Below, piece by piece: positions 12,301-24,570 of a DNA stretch of 64,000 bases. Every line of letters starts with the position of its first letter. Within the stretch, counting starts at the first letter, position 1. This stretch comes from Gentiana macrophylla (taxonomy: Eukaryota; Streptophyta; Magnoliopsida; Gentianales; Gentianaceae), in NCBI GenBank assembly GCA_026214975.1, contig CM047817.1, forward strand, positions 92,422,773 through 92,486,772. Reading direction: 5' to 3'. The position numbers and the translations under genes were made by a program. Under the pieces are notes generated by a model that saw only the letters and a program-made list of their open reading frames with translations, had not been told where the DNA came from and did not search any database.

Positions 12301-14327
12301 TTGTTGCATGTTTTGAAATTGCTTTTGATTACATTAGATAAATTCATTGTTTTCTACGCGACATCTTTGTCTCATTGATAAGATATATTGAGTACTTGTT
12401 GTCCTCTTTGTATTGTATGGTATAAATTCTGCTTTAAAATTTCTTGATGTTTGGGATACCTTGAAAATTGCAACTGAGATAAGGCTGTTCGGGATCATAG
12501 GAGCCTCTTTTATCGGATCGAGAGGGGTTGATTTAAATATGAAAGTCTTGTTTGATTTGAAATAGTGAATTTGCTTTTAAGAATTTTCTACTCGGTGGGG
12601 GCGGGATAGCCAAATTGATTGTCATGAGACTCTACCAAGCAAATATGCCACTTTGGATTATTGAAAGTTGAAAGTCTAAAAATTCTTTTCTATTTTCTAT
12701 CGCTATAAATTTGTTTTCTCAATGCAAGTTGGGGGTTAATTTTCAGTTTTTCTCAAACTGGAAATTTGCAATGAATCAGCCAAGTTTAGTCCACACGTTA
12801 CAGGTTAGGTCAGTTTTGTGAATGTCGACTTTTTCCTATAAATTTGGCTAATGTTATGGCTATTTCTTGTTTGGTTGACCACTTGATAGATTTGTATACC
12901 ATGGAGGGCATGCCTACATTTGGGGGCTTTTTTTTTGTTGCATTTACGATATATACCATGGGGAATATTTCTCTTCCATTAATTTTCTAGTGCGATTTGA
13001 CACTTGCTTTCGGAGGTTATCAAGTGCAATGAAGAAGACTAAATTAAAGATATATGTCCGGTCTATTAAACTTCAATCTTTTGATTTGTTTTGCGAGAGC
13101 TCTTGCATTACATCTTGATGTAGCAACCTCATTACTTTTAAGATGTGCTTGGACAACATTGTTGCGATGATGATTCGCATTAGATAATCTTGGAAGTGTG
13201 TTGCCAAAATGATGTTGTTGAAGAGTGCCATGTGTTGCATTTTGTATTTATTTGGCTTGGCAATTTGATTGTAAGGCGTAAATGACCCTCATTTTATTTT
13301 TTGGGCTTCATTGAGTTTGCAGCAAGTTAGCTAGGCTTTTTGGTTACAGCAGGTTATTTGGGTAGATGTCAAGTGAACACCATGGCTTATTTTCATATGT
13401 ATGTTCTAAAGTGAAGTGATTTGAATTACAGGGGAGAAGGAAACAACTATTTTAATCAATTTTACATATTTCACTTATTATATAATCTCTTTTTTTTTGT
13501 CTCTTGTTTGAGCAGTACATGTATGATTTTGAGTCATAACTTAAGTAGCTACAATGCTACTGTCAAAATTATGTTTGTTTGAAATTCATTGTCAAAATTC
13601 ACCCTTATTCGAAAATTCACTATCAATATTCACTAGTGAATTTCGACAGTGAATCTCCTGAAAAATAGAGTAACAATATCAAACAAACTCTCAAAACGAA
13701 ATAAAGTATTTTTTTGTAAAAATTCAGATTTTATTGATAAGAAAAACTGAAATTTTACAAATTGTCGTCTCATGACTCTCCTTAAAAAATGCGTCATCGA
13801 CACATGTTCACCACCTCCTCAAATCCTTAGTCCGGCAAACACAATGAAGGGAAATCCTGGTGCTAAGGAAAGAGTGTGATCCCCCCATGTGTCCGAATAA
13901 AAGACTTCTCTAGGCCAAAACAACTAATCAAAAAGAAACAAAAATGAACCTAGAGTGGAGGACCCAAAGTGCCTCATTTCTTTTAAGACCCTATTACACA
14001 AAGGAATGAATCAAAGCGATTCAACCAAACTTTAGAATATATATATATATATATATATATACTCTACACTATTCCACTACGCATTGTAGAGAGGATTTGT
14101 TTGAATTCTCCGAAAATATATTGTGGGCGCTGCTTATGAAAGATAATGAGAATGGTCAATATTTATTTGTTTACCCCTTTTTATAAAGAATTTATCTGGA
14201 TTTGTAGAGTAGTTAATCATGGCATGGAGAGTTATTTAACTGCATGCGCTTTTTTTTTTCTTTTTTTTTTCATTTAGTAGGGGCTGTCTCGTCTGCTCAT
14301 CAATAATTTGTCCTTTTCAACACAAAT
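12301..14327. other. Intergenic DNA
   Basis: Two kilobases without a recognised gene. A cluster of ATTCACT/AGTGAAT motifs appears at about 13585-13660, echoing the region at 10.4-11.4 kb. A short TA microsatellite lies at about 14037-14060. The sequence is otherwise T-rich. Confidence 0.55.
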
Positions 14328-15722
14328 TTTTTTGAGGGGTAAAATAATTTTATTTAAACTGCAATATCAGAGGTACATGCCAAAATAACGTGGGAGGGAG
14401 GGGTGAAACCCCAAATGATACATCAGCTAACTTAAAACCTTCCTTAGCCAAAAAATGAGCGAGGATATTACCCTCTCTTTTGACAAAGAAAAAGAAAACT
14501 GACTGAAACACGAGAGTAAATTGCGACAATCCTTAAGAATGCTCCCAAGAGGCGAAATATCTTCAGCTTGTGAAAAAAATCTCTGATAAATGGTGTAAGA
14601 GTCTCCTTCTAAAGTCACTGCAAAAAAACCCCATGTGATGGCATAAAGGCGTGGTACATAACAAGAGCTTCCCCGACTAGCACTTCATAGGCACCGTCTA
14701 ATTTTAAGGAAAAGTTGTTAATAATCTTTCCTTCAGAGTTTCGCAGGACACCCCCAACTGCCGCAACTCCATTCTCGAAAGCCGCGTCCACATTGAATTT
14801 CATGCATCCTTGGTTCGGAAGGGACCATTTCGATTGATTTGAGGCTGCAACATTCGAGCTTGGACTTCGCAGGGTCATCACGGCTTCATAGTAATTATCA
14901 GCCTCGGCTAAAGCAGAATTTAGCAGGGTGCTAACCCGGTATCTTCCCCTTCATGAATAAAAGCACATCGTGCTTTCCAAATGTTCCACATTACACAAAT
15001 GAATCTTGTTATTTTTGTCTCATCATTTGTCTCAAGCAACATGGCGAAAAGATCAAAAAAGGACCGCACTCGCCCGTCTCTTAATGAGAAATCCGAGTGG
15101 TATTCCTTCCATACAGCGAGAGGGATAAGACAATCAAATAAGCAATGCCAAGTAGTTTATTCATACATGTTACAGATTTGACATATACCGTTTCCAAGAT
15201 TCCTGCTGCGAAGGGCACAAGCCACTGGTAAAGCGTCGCCCCAGAAATGTTTTCCGTAAGAGGAAGAAAAACTTGATTCGAGGCTTTACTTTTATATTCC
15301 ATAAAAATGCCAAATGTTATAGAGGAAGATGAAAGATGCCAAGATGCCACATTATTGCCAGTCAAGTTAGATTTTATCTCCTTAGCCAAGTGATATCCAG
15401 TCTTTACAGAGTAAATGCCGTTGCTTGAAAAATGCCACATTAGGGTATCCTGTGATCTACTAGTGGACAAAGGGATAGTTAAAAAAATTTCTGCTTCATA
15501 TGGATTAAAATGCTCCTTACTAGCTCTACACGCCATCTTCTGGTGCCTTGATTTATAAGAGTGCTAACCTTTTCTTGCAAGAGAACGTTCATGACAGGGT
15601 GAGCATGGAAAGATGGGATGCATGGTAGCCAAGGATCTTTTCCAATTATGATTGCGTCACCCTTCCCAACTCTCCATCGGATACCATGTAAGAGGAGGTC
15701 TCTACCCATTAGAATACTTCTC
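14328..15722 (-). mobile_element. 5'-truncated L1-type LINE with RNase H domain
   Basis: On the minus strand, 15709-15479 encodes a WRVGKGDAIIIGKDPWLP block, and 15536-15360 encodes FNPYEAEIFLTIPLS and MWHFSSNGIYSVKTGYH. These are the usual zf-RVT lead-in of plant LINE ORF2. From 14881 the frame reads WSLPNQGCMKFNVDAAFENG and VGGVLRNSEGKI, the start of a plant LINE RNase H domain (RVT_3). It continues past a frameshift at about 14615 as CFSQFSFSF...REGNILAHFLAKEG. The 3' end is marked by A-rich sequence (poly-T on the plus strand at 14328). Endonuclease and reverse transcriptase are missing, so this is a dead 5'-truncated insertion with multiple frameshifts. Confidence 0.85.
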
Positions 15723-15887
15723 CAAATGACGGACGGATGATTAACACAATTTCTTTCGGTGTGTCATTTTTGCCACTTTTTCAATCTGTTTTGTCCTTAA
15801 TTTAAACCCATTATCCCAAGTTTTTACTCAGAAAACTAGAAAACCAGAAGCAACGCGTCAATAACCGAGTAAGAAACTCGTACAATC

Positions 15888-15984
15888 AACTTTTTTGAGA
15901 ATCGATTTTCAATAAGATACTGAGCAAGTAAACTGACTTTTTTGAGAATCGATTTTCAATAAGATATACTGAGCAAGTAAACTG
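15888..15984. repeat. 47-bp tandem duplication
   Basis: The unit beginning CTTTTTTGAGAATCGATTTT and ending GAGCAAGTAAACTGA occurs twice in immediate succession. The second copy has an extra TA. High identity implies a recent duplication. Confidence 0.9.
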
Positions 15985-16032
15985 ACACAATAAGTGATAC
16001 ATAATTCCTTTAAAGTAACATTCAGAATACAT

Positions 16033-16106
16033 GGTGTGCCAAGTTGTACATGTTGTCACCACTTTTCAGAATGGGTGTACATATTGTCACCACTTTTCAG
16101 AATGGT
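16033..16106. repeat. About 36-bp tandem duplication
   Basis: TTGTCACCACTTTTCAGAAT preceded by GTACAT(G/A) occurs twice in tandem, with nearly identical units. Confidence 0.85.
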
Positions 16107-16308
16107 GCATTTTGAGGCGTCCCTCCATGTTGTTAGTTAGAGATTGTCCTAGACTGCCCGAGTGTAGCGTTGCTTGCTACCCCGGCCCCGATTCGGTATT
16201 CCATGTTCTTCTCCTGCACCAATGTTCATACCTGTGTTGATGTGAATATGGATCCCCGATCCCCCCCCCCTTATTGTAAGGTCTAGAATCCAAACAGTAC
16301 AGATATAA

Positions 16309-16917
16309 TCAACGCATCTCGACCCTCGCATGCATCGAAAGAGCATGCACTTGTAAGTTTGCGCATACCACACGAGTGTCTCTCTGTGATAAATCTTTTC
16401 CACCTTCAAGAAAAGATCGTCGTCCATCGTATCTTCTAAATGATGACCTAAGTAGAAGCAAATGGAGCACTTCCGCACTTGTTAATATAAATTTAGCAAA
16501 TTCAAGCTCGTTTTGCGTATTGGAGAATCCAGATAATTCCATATACTTAAGGTGTTTATGATGCAAAGCACGATACCAGTGGAACTTTCTTTCTCCTACA
16601 CAAATAGGACCTCCTACCTGTGCATTGTCATAAAAATCGCATCAATTACTTGGTGTTACACCATTAATTTACTAGCTTTTCTCCTCTTTTTTTCCCTGGT
16701 TTTTGTGTGTGTGTGTGTATATATATTCCAATATAATTCTTGGGATATCTTACAACCCAAGAATAAAAGCAGATCCATCATCCATCCGTGGCCAAATGTC
16801 ATGGATCGTCTCGATTAGTTGCAACCCAAGAATCAATTACTTCCACCCTCGTGTTGTTAGTCTCTCACAACATTCATTTATAGAAAATCACACGATTTAA
16901 TGAAACAAATACGATTA

Positions 16918-16961
<44 letters not shown>

Positions 16962-18703
16962 GGAGGAAAGGCGAACGTTAAATGAAACAAATACGATTAC
17001 TTACCATAAGGTAAAATTTCTCCAAAAGCGGGCATGCATCCAAAACTGGAGCGAAATTCCATAGATCAACTTCCTTGATTGTTTTCCCGTTATTATCACC
17101 TTTCGTCAACATATATAATATCCTAACGTTGCCAAACACTTCAAATGTTGGAGACAACTGCAAGATCTGTGTGTGCGCGCGGCGCATATCAATAAATCGT
17201 AAGAAATCAAAATCATAAAGAAACTCAACATTTACAAAACTCATAGAAGACATCCATTACCTGGTTTGTTGTTTGGATTGATAAGAACTTTAACAGAGGC
17301 AGATCATTTGGAACATCCCCGAAACTATAATTCATCTCAGGAGTTTGAAGGTGCAATCTTTCAAGATTTGGAACGGAAGACAACAAAACTTCTACTTCAG
17401 AGCAAATATCGATCATGATGATCGCAAGATTACAATCCGAGATATCAAGTTTCTGCACGTGACTGCAGTCCCGAAATTCAAGAGTCTCCAACTTGAGATT
17501 TGGCCCAGAGATTCTTAAATTCAAAGGCAATTCACAATATTGCAAAAATAGACTTCTAAGGTTAGGACAAAACACTAATATGTTAGACAAATCGTGCTTA
17601 AGCAAAGGAATGCCCCCAAAAGATAAGCTCACAAGTGAGTTACATTGACCGACAAAGCCGGTTTCTACATTGCAGAACAATAAATCTAACTTCCTTAACC
17701 TGGATAGTCCATTAATAAGTTTAAAAGAGAAGGTAAACGCTTTCTGCATTTGGTCACCACACGATTTTGGACAAGTATTACCTATATAAAGCTCTTCAAC
17801 ATCAAGCCTAGCAATAGTTTGCATCCACCGTTCAAGATACGAGGCATGACACTTCAAAAAACAACAATGCATAAAAAAGATTTTCAACTTTTGTCTACGC
17901 TTAAGACATTGATTGACGGCTTTCAAAAATCTCTCTCTATCACCGTAATCAACAAGATCATGATAACATTCCGAGATATCAAGCGTCTCAAGGCAAGAGA
18001 ATCTTAATTGAGGGTTCAATGTCCAAACATTCCTCCACTTCCTAGACAAAATGCTTGTTCGTGAAGCTTCAATGGGTTTTAAACGTGAAACAATATTACA
18101 TAGAATATCATCAGGTAATCGGTTGATCCCATTGTCATTTTCAGTGTCGTTGATGACATCATTGTCGTGTTCTTCTCGTTCTCTTTCTATTTCTCTTTCT
18201 TTACGAGAAGAATAATAAGCCATTGCGATGCCCAACCCTGCCATGGCCCATAGTGACAAACTCGAAAATCCAATTCCTGTATCTGAAAGTACTGAACCAA
18301 AATAAATGTAAAAGGATCAATCTTGTTTGACACCAAGTTATCAACTTTCCAATAAACCGCCCTTCAATAGAAAATAGTGCTTTATATAAACTATTAGCTT
18401 CCATCCTTTACATCTATAGCCATCTAAAAATCAAATCAAACATGGTACTAACAAACAAAAAATAAATAGATGCATTTGTTCAATGAGAATGATTGAATGT
18501 CTGGGATTGATCAATTAGGGCAGACAGAATAATTCGGGGGGAAAAAAAAAATTCATCCCACTATACACACAAAAATTAGGATTTTTTTTTTTTTTTCGGG
18601 GTATAAAATAGCTAGTAAATTAATGGTGCAGAGCCAACGTAAAAAATAAAATAGAAAGAAAGAACATAAACATACCTCCCAAAACTACGGTTTTGATCCA
18701 CAT
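16309..18703 (-). CDS. F-box/LRR/FBD protein with hydrophobic N-terminus (506 aa, 4 exons)
   Basis: Exons on the minus strand are 18703-18676, 18282-17261, 17166-17005 and 16617-16309, joining in frame to 506 codons plus TGA. Junctions use GT-AG; the first splits a codon and the others fall between codons. The start is the ATG of MWIKT, because the paralogue at 22918-30658 keeps the same small first exon and junction. Residues about 16-33 (SSLSLWAMAGLGIAMAYY) form a hydrophobic, possibly membrane-spanning segment, followed by an acidic and basic linker. An F-box (INRLPDDILCNIVSRL) starts near residue 62. Leucine-rich repeats and the LRR_2-type block DLWNFAPVLDACPLLEKF follow. A C-terminal FBD-like segment (HLKYMELSGF...ELEFAKFIL) closes the protein. 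F-box proteins are substrate adaptors of SCF ubiquitin ligases; the substrate here is unknown. A pure TA tract (16919-16960) lies in the last intron. The frame is intact. Confidence 0.88.
16919..16960. repeat. TA microsatellite in an F-box gene intron
   Basis: About 21 TA dinucleotides, inside the third intron of the F-box gene, some 45 bp from the splice donor of the preceding exon. Confidence 0.95.
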
Positions 18704-18994
18704 AATAATTTATACCAAAGATTATGCGACGGCGGTAGAGGTTGAGGAGCAGATTGATGGAGGTTGTTATTTCTACATGAGCGCCGATTATTATTATCAT
18801 TATTTTTTTTTTTCAAGCAGGTAAGGGTGGTAACCATTCATTTACCGGGAAGAAAAGGATTTTTTTTTTTTTTTCAGGGGATATTTTCTTTAATATGTCA
18901 AAAAATTATGGTAAAAGTTATAGAACATACATAATGCTAAAAAGGAGGAACAAATGTGGCTGGCTCAACCAAAACAAATCTACAAGTTAAGTAA
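18704..18994. other. 5' flank of the F-box gene
   Basis: Promoter-side sequence of the minus-strand F-box gene. It contains a poly-T run followed by CAGGGGATA at about 18860, resembling a reversed LINE 3' tail, and a short ATT-rich repeat at about 18785-18815. I could not fix a TATA box. Confidence 0.4.
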
Positions 18995-19349
18995 GGCAAA
19001 ATTAAGATTTTAGTCCTCTAACTTGGCTTATTTTGGATTTTAGTCCTGCTCCTGTTCCGGTGAGGAAAATGGTCCTCTAAATTGGCTTTTTTTTTTTTTT
19101 AGTCCTATCCACGGAAATAGGTGATTGGGCAAGATCGAATCTTTAAAAATAGTCCTCTAACTAGGCTGCCACGTAAGAAGCGTTTTTAAAGATTCCGAGG
19201 TGCCCAATCACTATTTCCGGCGGATATGACTAAAATCCAAAAAAGACAACTTAGAGGACCATTTTCCTCACCTGAGTTATGAGAGCATGATTAAAAATCA
19301 AAATAAGCCAAATTGTAAGACTAAAATCCTAATTTTGCCAGCTAAGCAA
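18985..19349. mobile_element. Mutator-type MITE, relative of the 7322-8247 element
   Basis: The body is 18995-19339 (345 bp). The left end GGCAAAATTAAGATTTTAG and the reverse of the right end GGCAAAATTAGGATTTTAG are inverted copies, continuing into TCCTCTAACTTGGCTTA on the left arm. The flanks AGTTAAGTAA (18985-18994) and AGCTAAGCAA (19340-19349) match at 8 of 10 positions, consistent with an aged 10-bp target duplication. The phrase AGGACCATTTTCCTCACC is shared with the 7.3-kb element. No coding capacity. Confidence 0.85.
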
Positions 19350-20327
19350 GGAACATAATTAATGGGGCGTAGATAGGAAAAATATTTCATTTTTTACTCA
19401 ATTAAAAATAAATATTAACGTTTGAAGTAGAAGCTCTAAGGTGTTTGTGATCTGGATAGAGTAGATTCATGTTATGTCTCCCGACATCTGATATACATGA
19501 ATCTCTCTTTTGATTTTTTTCCTTCTTAGCGAGTTTGTGTACGGGCTTACTCATTTATTTGAAATAAGAAGAAATGCAGGTTAAAAGCTATGAGCATAGA
19601 GAGCAAGCAAGGAACGAAGTCATGAAGTTCGTTGTATATCAGAAGTTTCCTCTTTTGGGACAAGCGGAGTTGTAGTAAATATTAATAGTTATTTATGATT
19701 TTAGTTTGACATCACTTGTTATCCATTGCGTTTGTTATTGAAAGATCTATCAATTTCCCGAGTCTCTTGCTTGTACATTTTCTTCCACGCTTTCTTATGC
19801 ATATATTCATTTCATGACAGTCTAATTACAGTCATTTATACCTATGATACGAATCCCGCCACCTATATCCTCACCGCCCCCTCTTATGCCGCCTCCGCCT
19901 TCATTTTCTACATATTTACCCTAATTCCTCTCAGCCGCCATTATAACCAGCTCCACCACCCCTTCCAACCACATTTTCCTCCACCATTACCTTATTTCTT
20001 ACCCGACCGCTCGAACACCTATCTTCCATATTATGCCACTCTACCGCCGCCTGTGCAATTACCACAAATGCATCTTTCACTCAGCAGATACAATCGGCAT
20101 CCCAAGTCCCTAACACGCAGATCTAATCCATTCTTCGACCATCTGTGTTATTCCCATGGCCAACACACCATCACTTTCGAGGATTTTTATCATTTGCTTG
20201 GCTATATGAGGTGGATTTAATCGATTGGTTGAGAGAGAATAAGGATTTTTTATGGTAAGAGGTGATGGAAATGATGATGTGGGTGCTTAAAGGCGGAGAA
20301 AATTGTGGTTGAAGGTTGAGGCCATAA
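19350..20327. other. Intergenic DNA
   Basis: No recognised gene. A Pro/Tyr/His-rich open frame at about 19726-20220 lacks a good ATG start and any family resemblance. C-rich triplets (CCGCCACCT and similar) make it look open by composition alone. Confidence 0.5.
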
Positions 20328-21586
20328 TTGAAAAGCTAGAATGCACGGATACGGATACGCGAATACGGGATATGCGGATACGAGATTTTCGTAAAATATA
20401 GGATACGGATACGGGGGTGTATTTGCAAATAATGAAAATTTAAGGACCAAACTTTAAATAATTAAAATACAAGGACCAAATTGTAAATATAAATAACTTA
20501 AAGACCAATTCATAACATATTTCCATACAGGCTTGTTTTCCTCGTCCATGTTTGATAAATAATGCAGATTGTAAATGAAAATATATAATTTAAGAGGGAT
20601 ATACAACACCTAAAATCTTACAAATTAATTTTAGGTTGACACGTACATGATCGATATTTCGTTTGATTCTAAATCTATTATTTTATGATCAAGCACGATT
20701 GTTTAGTCAATCAAATAATACATTGTGTATTCATGTATATATAACTTTACTTGATCAACAGCACAACACCAAATAACTAATTATCTAAATAATAATCCAA
20801 GCACTCAAGATTCAATATCAAATAAAGAAACTCAACCCAAAAAACTTAGCTACCCAACCATGACAACTTCTTGCAAGTAACATTATGAATAAAAAAAATA
20901 CACATTACATGATGGAAAAAAAAAAAACAATCTGCACTTTTCATATAATAATAACAAAATGAAAACACAAAAATTATTTTCTGCAATTCATTAAGGTGAA
21001 AAAAGAGATACATCACAGATGCAAATGCTTACCTGGTTTTTTCGAAAAAGAGTATCGTGGCTTCCGGAACAGCCTGTCAAACGGGAAAGCACTGCTGCTG
21101 CACCGGAGCTCAGCCGGTCAGCCACAACTTCGAAATCGGAGTATAATTTAAGGAGTAAAAGAGTTGATTCAAAGTGATCGAGTTTAATTGTTATTTGGTT
21201 GCTTTTATTTATAGAGTTATTGTGATTCTTAAAAACCCAAGAATTCATATTGGTATTAATAGAGAAGATGGAAGGAAAAGCTGACATACTTGGGACGGTG
21301 GAATTTTGGGGCTTTGAAAGGGCACAGACCTTTTTATTTCACGTCTTTATGAAAGAAAAGAAAAAAAGCAAATTTTCTCACAGTAGGCATATCCGAAAGC
21401 TGATACGCGTATCCTATCAGAATTGGGTTATCCTAAATGCCATATCCGAAGTTTTCGAAACTACAAATCAGTCCCGATACGTGTCCCATGACGTATTTTG
21501 TGTATCCTTGCCATATCCGTATCCGCGGCGTATCGGATACGCGATACGGCGGAAAACTCGTGTATCCATGCATCATAGTTGAAAAG
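20328..21586. mobile_element. hAT-type non-autonomous element with 8-bp target duplication
   Basis: The body is 20336-21578 (1243 bp). The left terminus CTAGAATGCACGGATAC and the reverse of the right terminus CTATGATGCATGGATAC match at 14 of 17 positions. Both sides are flanked by TTGAAAAG (20328-20335 and 21579-21586), a perfect 8-bp duplication as made by hAT transposases. Both subterminal regions carry several copies of GGATACG or its complement CGTATCC, a pattern typical of hAT transposase-binding regions. No transposase ORF is present. A 98-codon minus-strand frame inside (20991-21287) has no recognisable domain. Confidence 0.9.
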
Positions 21587-22512
21587 AAAAAGAAATTAAA
21601 AATAGTGAAAATTATCTAGATATATTTTTTTTTGTAATTTAGTAGTGTGGTGTCGTTGTTAGATTAAGTTTCTTAAACACAGTATGCCTAACCTCCAAAA
21701 GGCGGTTGTGGGTGGAATTTATGATCTGGTTGCGAGTGGAATTTTAAGAAATTCTTCTAACATGGTTCTTCACTCTTTCCTTTACCATGGTTTGCATTAA
21801 ACTTAGCTTATACGTCACGATACCATATCATTTTGGTGGAGAAAGTTTGAAAATTAATGTTAATTGCATTAAATAACATCATGTAATATCTAAGAACAAT
21901 CATAATGGCACAATATTTATCCTCAACATTGTTTCACAACATGTGATATTTTTATTTATAAAATTTAAAAAATATATTTTAAATCACATTATTAAATGGA
22001 ATTCATTGCCAAAATACATATGTTGTGGAACAATATTGTGGCATTATACAATGCAATAAAGCATATATTAGTTAAGTTTAATTTGTTTAATATATAGCTA
22101 TAAAATGTTCAAGGAAAAACAGTAATAAAGAATACGGGCATTTCTTGGGTACAATGAGGGCTTGAAAAAAAAAACAGTAATAATATTCTGTTTTATTATG
22201 TGTCATTATGTTCAAGGAAAAACAGTAATAATATTCTGTTTTATTATGTGTCATTATGTTCTGTGGTATCTGACTACCCTTAAATTCGTTACCGGTTCAA
22301 AATCCGGCAGCTAAGTTTAATTCTCTTTTATCGATACAAGTATTAAGGTAAAATTAATTAATTAATTAATTAATTGAAATAAATTATTAATCAAAATAAC
22401 GACCAAGTCATTAGTTAAACATATATGTAATCAGCATATATTTCAACCCATGTCTGAACATTGTGCACTGATACAACAGAACATAAAACCCTTCCATTTG
22501 AAACCAGTAGTA

Positions 22513-22547
<35 letters not shown>

Positions 22548-22650
22548 TGAACTATCGCCAGGTTTTAATAAGAAGATTATTAAGGTAAAAATACGGCTTG
22601 ATATAAAATTAGTATTAATTAAAATAAAGACCAAGATACTACTTAAACAT
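21587..22650. other. Intergenic DNA with short tandem repeats
   Basis: No gene recognised. A 53-bp unit (AAAAACAGTAATAATATTCTG... ending GTCATTATGTTC) is duplicated at about 22162-22262. ATTA repeats lie at about 22349-22373 and ATA repeats at about 22511-22543. Near 22258-22310 a stretch with GGTTCAAAATCC resembles a decayed tRNA-derived SINE head. Confidence 0.55.
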
Positions 22651-22651
22651 A

Positions 22652-22909
22652 TACTACATCCTTCCCAACATATAAGTCGGTTTAGTTTTTTGAATTTATC
22701 TCATAATATAAATCAATTTAGAATATGAATGAAGTATTTATTCAATTTTTCTTCCTTTTATCTCTAATTTATTATACATTCATCTACTTTACATTAATAA
22801 GGTCAAAGGGTATTCTAAACTTTTACCATCAAAATTAATGACACTTAACAACTTTCTTAATGTGTCTGAAAAAACCTAAACGGACCTACATTTTAGGCCG
22901 GAGGTAGTA
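22652..22909. mobile_element. Stowaway-like (Tc1/mariner) MITE
   Basis: The body is 22654-22907, flanked by TA on both sides. The left end CTACATCCTTCCCAACAT and the reverse of the right end CTACCTCCGGCCTAAAAT are imperfect inverted termini of the CTCCCTCCGTCCC type used by Stowaway elements. About 254 bp, no coding capacity. The element ends nine bases from the stop codon of the adjacent F-box pseudogene. Confidence 0.75.
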
Positions 22910-23229
22910 TATAATAATCAACATATCACCACCCTCGCTCGCGTGGAAATAGCATGACCTTGTAAGTTTGCACATATCACTTGAGCATCTCCCTGTATTA
23001 AATCTTTTGCACCTTTAAAAGAATAACACTTCCATCACATATTCTAAATGATGGCCTAAGTAGAAGCAAACGGAGTACTTCAGCACTTGTTAATATGAAT
23101 TTAGCAAATTCAAGCTCGTCTTGCGTGTTAGATAATCCGGACAATTCCATATGTTGAAGGTGTTTATGCCACCGCAACAAAGCATCGCACCGCTCCTTTC
23201 TTTCTCCTTTACAAATAGGGCCTCTAACC

Positions 23230-24570
23230 TACAATATTTGCCATAAAAATTGCATCCATTATTGGAACATGTAGCACATGAAACCTTTTCATGAACAAAT
23301 AACACGGGCAAGACTTCTAATGAAACGAAAAAAGAGAGAGAGAGAGAGATAGATTAATGAAACAATGTGTGAATATACATATATATAGTTATAATTATTG
23401 GGATATCTCGAGATAGCCCAATAATCTAAGGTAGATCCATCAATGACCAAATGCATGACATGGATCGTCTCTTGTAATTACGTTGCACCTAGGCAATCCG
23501 TTACTTCCGCCCTCTTGTTTGCCAGTCCCTCACAATGACGTCCAATTCATTGAACAAGACTTAAAAGTCACAATGATTATAAGCAACAAAAAATAACTTG
23601 CACATCTGAAACTACTGGTGTTTCATTGGGTCTTGTTTGGATTAACAGAAACATCAGGAAAAGAAAAGAGAAGATTTGGAGGGATTTAATTTTGTGTGTT
23701 TGGTAAACTTTATCATGAAGAAAATGGAGGGAGAAGAGCGGAAACAAACCCAATACAATTTTGGCAACATGTTTTCCTTCCACAACAGGTCGGAAACGGA
23801 AGGAAACCATTATTTTTTTGTTTAGTACAATACACATCACAATCTCTCCTTCTCCTTTCATTTATGTCTAGTTCAATCCAGACACGTTAAGTAGGCTTCA
23901 CAATTTGTCATTCTTCTTTCCTTTCTTTTCTGTTATTATCTTCTCTTTTCTTTTCTTCATGTTTCATTCAATCCAAACAGAGTTAGTTTAATTACAAGCT
24001 AGGGGCAGGAGTAGTGAGCAGAAAACAAAATGTAAGCAACTGAGCATACGAGTAAAGTCCTACTTTACTTGACAAAAACCACTCCCTAAACAATTTAATA
24101 CACACACATCAAAAGCAATTTACGTCGCCGTTGCACCAAGTCCCCCTTCTAAATTAACCTTTTAATCATTTGCAGCACTTTGGCTTCAAAAGGTTATTAG
24201 GCGTATAAGCTTTCGTCAAAGGAAAAGATTTCAAGCTTCATTATATGTGTGTGTGTGTGTTTAAAAATACTTGGTTCCCAAAAGACGAAAGCAACTTCAC
24301 ACTGAATTTTAATTTTTTTAGTCTTCTTGAGATCATATCAATTCAATTGGGGATGAGTACCACTTGATGTAGCTAGTTCTTTATGAAGAAAGAGGATTTT
24401 CAGTCTTTTTTTTTTTTTTTTTTCCCTCTATCCATCTACAGAAATTGACCTAAATTAAAACCAAAAACAAAACAAAAAAAATAAAATAATAATTCTACAA
24501 CGGAGGGAATGCAAACATATTCAAGGAGGACAGCATAAACAAAATTGATGGAGAAAATAGTACGACTTAC
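23230..24570 (-). other. Last intron of the F-box pseudogene
   Basis: About 1.34 kb separate the last two exons of the pseudogene, against 387 bp in the intact paralogue, so extra DNA has accumulated. It includes an AG microsatellite (about 23332-23348), a GT run (about 24247-24261) and a poly-T tract (about 24405-24422). No coding features were seen. Confidence 0.6.

Larger units (their letters stand above)
15723..16308. other. Spacer between LINE fragment and F-box gene
   Basis: This stretch contains two small tandem duplications, annotated separately, and a C(10-12) run at about 16260-16271. No coding signal was seen apart from the downstream flank of the F-box gene on the minus strand. 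Confidence 0.5.

Noticed and set aside
19726..20220. 164-codon Pro/Tyr-rich frame
   Set aside because: It starts at TTG, has no recognised domain, and is open mainly because of C-rich composition next to the hAT insertion.
20991..21287. 98-codon minus-strand frame inside the hAT element
   Set aside because: No transposase motif or known domain. It may be captured sequence, but there is no support.
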